DNA of 29,667 nt from Thermoleophilia bacterium (lineage in GTDB: Bacteria > Actinomycetota > Thermoleophilia > Gaiellales > Gaiellaceae), in contig JACVRM010000004.1 in the NCBI GenBank assembly GCA_014534415.1, forward strand, positions 1 to 29,667, read 5' to 3'. Below are positions 22,436-28,814 of this stretch, piece after piece. Made by a program: the position numbers and the translations under genes. The notes beneath the pieces are model-generated. The model was not told where the DNA came from. It did no database searches and saw nothing but the letters and a program-made list of their open reading frames with translations. Within the stretch, counting starts at the first letter, position 1; the number at the start of each line of letters is the position of its first letter.

Positions 22436-22935
22436 ACGTCGAGGTCGTCGAGGGGGACATCACACAGCTCGACGTCGACGCGATTGCGAACGCGGCGAAC
22501 GACCACCTCTGGATGGGCGCCGGCGTGGCGGGCGCGATCAAGCGCGCCGGCGGCGCCGAGATCGAGCGGGAGGCGATGGCGAAGGCGCCGATCGCGGTCG
22601 GGAGCGCGGTTGCGTCGGGGGCGGGACGCCTACCCGCGCGGCACGTCATCCACGGCGCGGTGATGGGACAGGACCTGCACACGACGCCCGAGCTGATCGC
22701 CCGCACGACGACGAGCTGCCTCGAGCTGGCCGACGAACTGGGCTGCGCCTCGCTCGCGCTGCCGGCGTTCGGGACCGGCGTCGGCGGCGTTCCCGTCGCC
22801 GACGCGGCGCGCGCGATCGTCGGAGCCATTCGGTCGTTCGAGCCGCGCTCGCTCCAGCGAGTCGTGCTCGCCGTCTACGGTGACGAGGCGTTCGACGCCT
22901 TCGACGGCGCTCTCCGACGCGCCCGGGAGGCGTAA
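22432..22935 (+). CDS. Macrodomain protein (ADP-ribose binding / deacylase)
   Basis: A 167-residue single macrodomain. The hallmark ligand-binding loops are present: DAIANAANDHLWMGAGVAGAIKRAGG (residues ~16-41) with the Asn of the MacroD/Af1521 type, and LPAFGTGVGGVPVADAARAI (~109-128) as the phosphate-binding loop. Enzymes of this family bind ADP-ribose and can remove it from proteins or hydrolyse O-acetyl-ADP-ribose. GAGGGG six bases before the GTG is a good ribosome binding site. It lies after the cyclase fusion and the small ORF and converges with the exporter gene, leaving 13 bases between the stops. A role in ADP-ribose signalling is inferred from the family only. Confidence 0.9.
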   Translation: MNVEVVEGDITQLDVDAIANAANDHLWMGAGVAGAIKRAGGAEIEREAMAKAPIAVGSAVASGAGRLPARHVIHGAVMGQDLHTTPELIARTTTSCLELADELGCASLALPAFGTGVGGVPVADAARAIVGAIRSFEPRSLQRVVLAVYGDEAFDAFDGALRRAREA

Positions 22936-22948
22936 GAACCGCGAACCG

Positions 22949-23836
22949 TTACGGGGCGGCGCGCAGGAGGCGCCGCAGGCCGGTCAGCCGCGGCAGCTCC
23001 ACGACGATCAGCAGGGCGATTCCGACGGCGAGCGCGGCAAGCATGAGCGGGCCGGTCGCGGGCGGCTCGAGCAGCCTGATGCCGCTAACGCCGAGCGTCG
23101 TAGCGAGACCGATCCGCAGCGCTCGTTCAGGCAGCCGCACGGTCGCCTGGCTGCCGATCAGGATGCCGGGCACCGAGCCCAGTAGGAGCCACCCCATCGC
23201 GCCCAGATCGACGTTGCCGTGGAGCAGGTGGCTGAGGCCGGCCACCCAGAGGAGAGCGGCGGCGTGCCAGATGTCGGTGCCGACGATCTTCGCTGCCGTG
23301 AGCGGGAAGACGAGCAGCATGATGAGTGCGAAGAACGTGCCGCTGCCGACCGACGTGAGCCCGACGATGAAGCCGCCGGTCGCGCCGAGCGCGACGGCGA
23401 TCATGCGGTCGCGACGTTGGAGCAGGAAGGGCGCATCGTCCGGCTGGACGCCGCGCTTCACGAACGTCTTCGCCACGAGCCCCAGCGCGCCGAGCAGCAG
23501 CGCGGCGCCGATCACCTTCGCGCCCGCCGATTCCACGTCGTTCCCGTAGTGCCGTTCCAGCCACTCGGCGAGCTCGACGCCGACGAGCGAGAACGGCGCC
23601 GAACCGACGAACATCCAGCCCGTCAGCCGCGCGTGCACAGTGCCGAGACGGCGATGGCGGGCAGCGCCGAACGTCTTGAAGATCGCCCCGTGCAGGATGT
23701 CCGTCCCGACGGCGAGCGTCGGCTTGAACCCGAAGAGGAGGATGAGGAGCGGCGTCATCAGCGACCCGCCGCCCATCCCGGTCAGCCCGACGAGCACGCC
23801 GATCAGGAGCCCGGTGACCGAGAGCTCCCAGCTCAT
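22949..23836 (-). CDS. TauE/SafE (DUF81) family membrane exporter
   Basis: A 295-residue membrane protein with about eight hydrophobic segments. The two family repeats each begin with a glycine-rich signature: LLIGVLVGLTGMGGGSLMTPLLILLFG (residues ~10-36) and GGFIVGLTSVGSGTFFALIMLL (~154-175). Each is followed by a GTDI stretch (AVGTDILHGAIFK and VGTDIWHAAALL). Members export sulfite, sulfoacetate or other organosulfur anions. The ATG start at 23836 directly follows the Sat stop with no gap. Its place at the end of a run of sulfate-activation, sulfite-forming and sulfonate-forming genes makes export of sulfite or a C3 sulfonate likely. Confidence 0.92.
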   Translation of the reverse strand: MSWELSVTGLLIGVLVGLTGMGGGSLMTPLLILLFGFKPTLAVGTDILHGAIFKTFGAARHRRLGTVHARLTGWMFVGSAPFSLVGVELAEWLERHYGNDVESAGAKVIGAALLLGALGLVAKTFVKRGVQPDDAPFLLQRRDRMIAVALGATGGFIVGLTSVGSGTFFALIMLLVFPLTAAKIVGTDIWHAAALLWVAGLSHLLHGNVDLGAMGWLLLGSVPGILIGSQATVRLPERALRIGLATTLGVSGIRLLEPPATGPLMLAALAVGIALLIVVELPRLTGLRRLLRAAP

Positions 23837-24988
23837 CTAGCTGCGATACGCGTCGATCAGGACCTCGGCGACCTCCGTACGCGTGAACTCGACCGGCGGG
23901 ACTTCGCCGGCCGTGAGGAGCTCGCGCACCTTCGTGCCCGAGAGGAAGACGTGATCGTCGCCCCCGTGCGGGCACGTCTTCGGCGTCGCCATCTGCCCGC
24001 AGACGCGGCACCAGAAGGCGTGCTCGAAGAACATCGGCTCGATGTCCAGCTCGTGCGCCTCGAACTCATCGAAGATCAGCTGCGCGTCGTAGGTGCCGTA
24101 GTAGTCGCCGACGCCGGCGTGGTCGCGGCCGACGATGAAGTGCGAGCACCCGTAGTTCTTTCGGCAGATCGCGTGCCAGATCGCCTCGCGCGGGCCCGCG
24201 TACCGCATCGCGGCCGGGAAGGCCGACACGACGACGCGGTCGGCCGGGTAGTAGTTCTCGACGAGCACGCGGTAGCACTCCACGCGTGTCGCGGCCGGCA
24301 CGTCGTCGGACTTCGTCTCGCCGACCAGCGGGTGGATGAGCAGCCCGTCGACGGTCTCGAGTGCGCCCTTGGTCAGGTACTCGTGCGCACGGTGGATCGG
24401 GTTGCGCGTCTGGAAGCCGACGACGCGCTTCCAGCCGCGCTCGGCGAACGTGCGTCGCGTCTCGGCCGGGTCGAGCGCGAGCTCGGGGAACGCCGGCACC
24501 GCGCGCTCGAAGACCGTCACACGGCCGGCGAGGTAGAGCGGCTTCTGCGCGTACAGACGTGCGACGCCCGGATGCGCCTCGTCCGTCGTCCGGAAGCAGC
24601 GCTCGGCCTCGCGGTCCTTGTCGTAGGCGTACACGCTCTCGACGTCGAGAACGGCAACGGGGCGGCCGGCCACGTCGGTCAACGCGGCACGGTCGCCGCG
24701 AGGCGCCTCGTCGACGGCCAGGCAGACGGGTAGCGCCCAGGGTAGGCCGTCCGCGAGCCGCATCTCCTCCACGACGCGCTCGTAGTCCTCCTTCGCCATG
24801 AAGCCTTCGAGCGGAGAGAGCACCCCGGCGGCGAGCATGTCGAGATCCGACAGCTCGCGCGGCGTCAGCGTGAGCGTCTCGAGCGTCTCGACGTCGTCGG
24901 GACGCTCGCCCGTGCGGTCGACGAGCTCGCCACCGTGCGGCTTGATGAGCCGGTCGGTGGCCGTGATCGTCACGCCGCCAGCAGCCAT
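23837..24988 (-). CDS. sat: Sulfate adenylyltransferase (ATP sulfurylase)
   Basis: A 383-residue homomeric ATP sulfurylase that makes adenylylsulfate (APS) from sulfate and ATP in the cytoplasm. The catalytic motif VGFQTRNPIHRAHEYL is at residues ~185-200, with QxRNP and HxxH. GRDHAGVGDYYG (~287) is the second nucleotide motif. CRVCGQMATPKTCPH (~335-349) is a Cys/His zinc site found in many bacterial single-chain Sat proteins. LSGTKVRELLTAGEVPP (~357-373) closes the domain. There is no fused APS kinase. ATG at 24988 is used; GTG at 24973 would remove five residues and is also possible, as a palindrome sits just before the ATG. The 151-bp gap to cysC contains repeat elements, so transcription of sat may be controlled separately. 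Confidence 0.93.
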   Translation of the reverse strand: MAAGGVTITATDRLIKPHGGELVDRTGERPDDVETLETLTLTPRELSDLDMLAAGVLSPLEGFMAKEDYERVVEEMRLADGLPWALPVCLAVDEAPRGDRAALTDVAGRPVAVLDVESVYAYDKDREAERCFRTTDEAHPGVARLYAQKPLYLAGRVTVFERAVPAFPELALDPAETRRTFAERGWKRVVGFQTRNPIHRAHEYLTKGALETVDGLLIHPLVGETKSDDVPAATRVECYRVLVENYYPADRVVVSAFPAAMRYAGPREAIWHAICRKNYGCSHFIVGRDHAGVGDYYGTYDAQLIFDEFEAHELDIEPMFFEHAFWCRVCGQMATPKTCPHGGDDHVFLSGTKVRELLTAGEVPPVEFTRTEVAEVLIDAYRS

Positions 24989-24992
24989 GTGG

Positions 24993-25007
24993 GAGGGACA
25001 GTCCCTC
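24993..25007 (-). repeat. Perfect palindrome just upstream of sat
   Basis: GAGGGAC-A-GTCCCTC is a 7-bp inverted repeat with one central base, four bases before the sat ATG. It shares the AGGGACAG core with the palindromic elements at 5425, 5557 and 25089, but its outer arms are poorly conserved. In mRNA it could fold a hairpin next to the start codon; it might also be an operator. Confidence 0.5.
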
Positions 25008-25088
25008 GGCCGTGGCCGCAAGAGACGCGCCTGTTCGCCTCGGCTTCGCAGCGCGCGCGGGAAACGACCGCTGCCGACCGACCGTAGC

Positions 25089-25119
25089 GACATGTCTCAG
25101 GGTCTGTCCCTGCGACGCG
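25089..25119 (-). repeat. Palindromic repeat element, copy 3
   Basis: Read on the minus strand, this 31-bp element has the same layout as the elements at 5425 and 5557: outer arms CGCGTC and GACATG, inner stem CAGGG and CCCTG, loop ACAGA. The inner stem pairs perfectly here, whereas the outer arms pair perfectly in the other copies. It lies in the sat-cysC gap (24989-25139), which otherwise shows no gene. Confidence 0.55.
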
Positions 25120-25139
25120 TCCCGCGCGGACGCGGCGCC

Positions 25140-25799
25140 TCACGCCTGCACCGCCTCGGGGAAGGTCAGCGCGGCGCGGGCCGAGGCGAGGCCGAGCTCC
25201 TCGAGCTTCGCGACGATCAAACGCGCGCACTCGTCCGCGCCGTGCTGCTCGGTATCGACGACGAGCTCGGGCGAGGCCGGCTCCTCGTAGGGGTCGTCGA
25301 CACCGGTGAAGCCCTTGAGCTCGCCGGCGAAGGCCTTGGCATACAGGCCCTTCACGTCCCGGCGCGCGCACTCGTCCACGGACGCCTTGACGTAGACCTC
25401 GACGAACGCGCCCCACTCCTCGACCAGCGCCCGAGCCTTCCGCCGCGTCTCCTCGTACGGCGAGATGGCGGCCGCGATGACCGCGCCGCCCTGGCGCGTC
25501 AGGCGCGACGCCACCCAGCCGATCCGCTCGATGTTCGTATCGCGGTCCTCCTTCGAGAAGCCGAGCCCCTTCGAGAGGTGAGTGCGAACGGTGTCGCCGT
25601 CCAGGTACTCCACGACGAAACCGCGCCGGTCGAGCTCGGGGCCGACGAGGTGCGCGATCGTCGACTTGCCGGCACCCGAGAGGCCGGTCAACCATACTGT
25701 GAAGCCGCCTTCCCGCTTGTGCCGCGACTCCGGGTGCTCGTGTGCGTAGATATGGCTGCCAGTCTGCTGCGCAGACTGGTTTGAGGATGCGTCGCTCAA
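25140..25799 (-). CDS. cysC: Adenylylsulfate (APS) kinase
   Basis: A 219-residue kinase that phosphorylates APS to PAPS. The Walker A motif GLSGAGKST is at residues 39-47. It is followed by the family segments YLDGDTVRTHLSKGLGFSKEDRDTNIERIGWVA (~65-97, with Asp/Arg APS contacts) and AAAISPYEETRRKAR. The lid region DVKGLYAKAFAGELKGFTGVDDPYEEP is typical of CysC. The start is TTG at 25799, which overlaps the cysH stop (TTGA); the first ~30 residues are polar and variable. PAPS is not needed by the FeS-type APS reductase next door, so the product most likely feeds sulfotransferases such as the one at 16651-17607. Confidence 0.93.
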   Translation of the reverse strand: MSDASSNQSAQQTGSHIYAHEHPESRHKREGGFTVWLTGLSGAGKSTIAHLVGPELDRRGFVVEYLDGDTVRTHLSKGLGFSKEDRDTNIERIGWVASRLTRQGGAVIAAAISPYEETRRKARALVEEWGAFVEVYVKASVDECARRDVKGLYAKAFAGELKGFTGVDDPYEEPASPELVVDTEQHGADECARLIVAKLEELGLASARAALTFPEAVQA

Positions 25800-26521
25800 G
25801 CTCGTCCTTTCTCGTCCCTAACCACTTCCGCGCGCAGCGCGGAAGTGGCATGGATGCCGCATTCGAGCTTGTCGGAGCCCGCCCAGCGGCCGGCGCGCTC
25901 TTCCTCTGCCGGCGTCGTCGGCCGCGTGCACGGGATGCAGCCGATCGAGCGGTAGCCCGTCTCGTGCAGCGGGTTGTACGGGATCTCGTTCACCGTGATG
26001 TAGGCCCACACCCGCCGCTCGTCCCAGTCGGCGAGCGGGTGGAGCTTCCAGACGCCGTAGCGCTCCGACCACTCGACCTTCGGCGTCTGCGCGCGGCTCG
26101 GCGACTGGTCGCGGCGGATGCCCGACGCCCAAGCCGAGTACGGTGCGAGCGCCTCGAGCAGCGGCTCGACCTTGCGGATATGGCAGCAGCGGTCGGGGTC
26201 GCGCTCCCAGAGGTTCGGGCCCTCGCGCCGGTGCTGTTCCGCCACCGTGACTACGTCCGGCCGGATCAGGTTGAGCCCGTAGCGCTCGACGAGCCGATCA
26301 CGCGTCTCGTAGCTCTCACGGAAGAAGAGCTGGGTGTCGAGCTCGATCACGTCGATCGGCAAGCCGAGCTCGGAGACCATGTGGACGAGCACCGACGACT
26401 GCTTCTGCCACGAGCACGTCAGGCAGAGCCCCTCGCCCCACTGCGCGTACGCCCACCGGAGCAGGTCCTCCGCGGACAGCGCTTCGAGTTCGAGCTTAGG
26501 CCGTGGGAGCGCGCTCGCCAC
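25796..26521 (-). CDS. cysH: Assimilatory APS reductase, [4Fe-4S] type
   Basis: A 241-residue thioredoxin-dependent reductase that converts adenylylsulfate to sulfite and AMP. The nucleotide-binding region is LCLTCSWQKQSSVLVHMVSELG (residues ~28-49). Iron-sulfur ligands are the Cys-Cys pair in RCCHIRKVEPL (~123) and the Cys-x2-Cys in IGCIPCTRP (~205). These Cys pairs separate APS reductases from the cluster-free PAPS reductases. The active-site cysteine is in LECGIH near residue 226. GTG at 26521 overlaps the comA stop region by 26 bp and has GAGG nine bases upstream; no other start lies near the conserved sequence. Its product, sulfite, is the direct substrate of ComA, encoded immediately upstream. 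Confidence 0.92.
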   Translation of the reverse strand: MASALPRPKLELEALSAEDLLRWAYAQWGEGLCLTCSWQKQSSVLVHMVSELGLPIDVIELDTQLFFRESYETRDRLVERYGLNLIRPDVVTVAEQHRREGPNLWERDPDRCCHIRKVEPLLEALAPYSAWASGIRRDQSPSRAQTPKVEWSERYGVWKLHPLADWDERRVWAYITVNEIPYNPLHETGYRSIGCIPCTRPTTPAEEERAGRWAGSDKLECGIHATSALRAEVVRDEKGRA

Positions 26522-27284
26522 GCAGAAGAACCTCGTTGATGGTGTCGGCGCGGAGGCCCAGCCGGAGCGTCTCGAGCGGGATGACCTCCTCCGGCGGGAT
26601 GTTCCCGAGGTTGACGTCCGCACCGAAGTGCTTGACGAACCACGCCTGCGCCGACTTCGTCGGAGCCTCGAAGATGATGCGGTCGAGCGCGAGTTCGTGC
26701 GCGATCTCCTCGAGCAGGCCCGTGCGCATCTCGCCGTCCGAGCGGAAGATGCCGGCGGTGCCGCCCTCGCGGCCCTCGGTGATGACCTTCCAGGCACCCG
26801 CTTGGAGCTCCTCCTTCAGCCACGCGACCCATTGGTAGGGGGCGAACACGACGTCCGAATCCTTGGAGCCGACCTCGGACAGAACCGTGAAATCGCGCGC
26901 GAGCTCGGCGATCAGCTCGAGCTTCCGCTCCCGGGGAATATCGACGGCGCCGTCCGAGATCTCGACGTGCGAGAAGCGGTGCTCGGCCAGCCAGCGTTTG
27001 TACGCGTCGAGCTTGTCGCGCACGACGACGGCCTCGAACAGAGTGCCGCCGCAGACGACGGGCGTCTCGAACGAGCGGTAGAGCGCAATCTTCTTCTCGA
27101 GGTTGCGCGTCACGTACGAGGTTCCCCAGCCGAGCTTGACGACGTCGACGTAGTCGCCCGCGGTATCGAAGAGACCCTCGATCTCACGCAGGTTCATGCC
27201 CTTGTCGATCACGTGCGTGAGGCCGCTGTCACGGGGCTTCGGCGACCGCGCGGGGAGATCGAGGAAGCCGTCAGAGCCGAGCAA
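26496..27284 (-). CDS. comA: Phosphosulfolactate synthase
   Basis: A 262-residue TIM-barrel enzyme of the ComA family, which adds sulfite to phosphoenolpyruvate to give (2R)-phospho-3-sulfolactate. This is the first step of coenzyme M synthesis in methanogens and, through YitD-type proteins, of sulfolactate formation in Bacillus spores. Family segments are PRDSGLTHVIDKGMNLREIEGLFDTAGDYVDVVKLGWGTS (residues ~17-56), VVCGGTLFE, FSHVEISDGAVDIP (~105-118), VLSEVGSKD (~134-142) and IIFEAPTKSAQAWFV. The start is TTG at 27284, supported by GGAGGGG just upstream on the minus strand, and it overlaps the fumarase beta gene by 14 bp. Neither ComB phosphatase nor ComC dehydrogenase is in the window. The neighbouring CysH supplies sulfite. 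Confidence 0.92.
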   Translation of the reverse strand: MLGSDGFLDLPARSPKPRDSGLTHVIDKGMNLREIEGLFDTAGDYVDVVKLGWGTSYVTRNLEKKIALYRSFETPVVCGGTLFEAVVVRDKLDAYKRWLAEHRFSHVEISDGAVDIPRERKLELIAELARDFTVLSEVGSKDSDVVFAPYQWVAWLKEELQAGAWKVITEGREGGTAGIFRSDGEMRTGLLEEIAHELALDRIIFEAPTKSAQAWFVKHFGADVNLGNIPPEEVIPLETLRLGLRADTINEVLLRGERAPTA

Positions 27285-27858
27285 GGATCCCCTCCAGCCG
27301 CTTCTTCGCTTCCTCGTTCACGTCGTGGTAGAGCGACGTTCCGTGCGCGTCGATGCCGACCGTGAGCGGGCCGAAGTCGCGCACGCGGAACTTCCAGAGG
27401 CACTCGGGCATGAGCTCCTCCCAGGCGACCTCCTCGATCTCCTCGATCTGGGTCGTCTCGAGCGCCGCCGCCCCGCCGACGATCGCGAAGTAGACCATGC
27501 CGTGCCGGCGCATCGGCTCGATCGCCTCGTCGGGGAACCCGCCCTTGCCGCAGATCGCCCGCACGCCGTACCGCGCGCCGAGCGGCTCCGTGAACCGCAC
27601 CATGCGCGCCGAGGTCGTCGTGCCGATGCAGAGCTTCTCGTAGCGGCCCTCGCCCACCTTGCGGACGTTCGGCGCCGTATGCAACAGGAACGCGCCGCGC
27701 AGGTCCATCGGCGGCTCGACGCCCTGGTCGAAGATCCGGATCTGGGTGCGATCGCGCAGGCCGATGATATGACCCTGCACGACCACCTCGTCGCCGGCGC
27801 GCAGCTCGAGGATCGCGCGTTCATCCATGACGGGGAACGTGACCTCGTGCGTCGCCAT
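27271..27858 (-). CDS. Class I fumarase-like hydratase, beta subunit
   Basis: A 195-residue protein equal to the C-terminal half of iron-sulfur fumarases and to the beta subunit of two-subunit fumarase and tartrate dehydratase. Typical features are LRAGDEVVVQGHIIGLRD near residue 20, FLLHTAPNV, the Thr-rich substrate-loop region CIGTTTSARM (~77-86), ICGKGG (~103) and YFAIVGGAAAL (~128). The usual GPTT stretch of the family reads GTTT here. It is expected to add or remove water across a 2-enoate double bond with the alpha subunit, acting on malate/fumarate or a close analogue. It follows the alpha gene by 52 bases, and the ComA start lies inside its end. Confidence 0.9.
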   Translation of the reverse strand: MATHEVTFPVMDERAILELRAGDEVVVQGHIIGLRDRTQIRIFDQGVEPPMDLRGAFLLHTAPNVRKVGEGRYEKLCIGTTTSARMVRFTEPLGARYGVRAICGKGGFPDEAIEPMRRHGMVYFAIVGGAAALETTQIEEIEEVAWEELMPECLWKFRVRDFGPLTVGIDAHGTSLYHDVNEEAKKRLEGILARL

Positions 27859-27910
27859 TAGCCGACCCGCCCTCTGCCAAGCAACAGACTGTTACAAAGC
27901 GCGTTCGGCA

Positions 27911-28813
27911 TCACGCCTCGCGGTCGAACTCGATGGTGCCGTCGGCGGCGACGTGCGCCGAGGCGCGCCGGGCTGCCCAGCACTGGTAGTTGACGGCCAC
28001 GGGGTTGAGCGTCATGTGCGTGTCGGCGTGCTCGACGTGGCACTGGAGCACCGTGACGTCGCCGCCGAGACCCATCGGACCGATCCCCGTCTCGTTCAGC
28101 AGCGTGAAGAGCTCCTCCTCGAGCTTGCCCACCTCGGGATCCGGATTGCGCGTGCCGACCGGCCGAGCGATCGCCTCCTTGGCGAGGTACATCGCGTAGT
28201 CGGCCGAGCCGCCGATCCCGACGCCGACGATCCCGGGCGGACACGGCTTGCCGCCCGCGCCGACGATCGACTCGAGCACGAACTGCTTGATCCCCTTCAC
28301 GCCGTCGGCGGGGATGCACATCTTCAGGAAGCTCATGTTCTCCGAGCCCGAGCCCTTGGGCACGCACTTGACGTCGAGACCGCCCCAGTCCGGCACGAAC
28401 TCCCAGTGGACGATCGGAAGCCGGTGGCCGATGTTCGGGCCGGTGTTCTCGCGCGTGATCGTGTGCACGGCGTTCGAGCGCAGCGGGTGCTCCAGGGTCG
28501 CGCGCGCGGTGCCGTCGCGCAGTGCCTCGTAGATGCGCGCCGGATGCAGGGGAAAATGCTCGCCGACGCGGCACGTGTAGACGGCGATGCCGGTGTCCTG
28601 GCAGACGAGGTTGCTCTCGTCCTCGGCAACCTGGACGTTCTTGAGGATCGTCGAGAGCACGCGCTGCCCCGCAACCGACGTCTCCCGCTCAGCCGCGTCG
28701 GCGAGCGCGTCGCGCAGGTCCTGCGGGATGTCCTTGAGCGCCCAGACGTACAGGTACGCCGCCGCCTCCAGGACTGCCTCCTGCAGGCGGTTGGAAGTTG
28801 CCGTCGCGCTCAC
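27911..28813 (-). CDS. Class I fumarase-like hydratase, alpha subunit
   Basis: A 300-residue [4Fe-4S] hydratase subunit of the fumarase/tartrate dehydratase family. Cluster ligands are expected in NLVCQDTGIA (residues ~70), FLKMCIPADG (~168) and GGKPCPPGIVGVGIGG (~190). VPKGSGSENMSFL near residue 155 is the conserved glycine-rich region. Separate alpha and beta genes are usual in archaea and anaerobic or deep-branching bacteria. The GTG start has a near-perfect ribosome binding site (AGGAGGTGAC), which lies inside the end of the upstream flavoprotein gene, one base away from its stop. Substrate identity rests on context: fumarate/malate by family, a sulfonate analogue by hypothesis. Confidence 0.92.
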   Translation of the reverse strand: MSATATSNRLQEAVLEAAAYLYVWALKDIPQDLRDALADAAERETSVAGQRVLSTILKNVQVAEDESNLVCQDTGIAVYTCRVGEHFPLHPARIYEALRDGTARATLEHPLRSNAVHTITRENTGPNIGHRLPIVHWEFVPDWGGLDVKCVPKGSGSENMSFLKMCIPADGVKGIKQFVLESIVGAGGKPCPPGIVGVGIGGSADYAMYLAKEAIARPVGTRNPDPEVGKLEEELFTLLNETGIGPMGLGGDVTVLQCHVEHADTHMTLNPVAVNYQCWAARRASAHVAADGTIEFDREA

Positions 28814-28814
28814 G

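Noticed and set aside
25796..26521. CysH as PAPS reductase
   Set aside because: The Cys-Cys and Cys-x2-Cys iron-sulfur ligands are present, which marks APS reductases.
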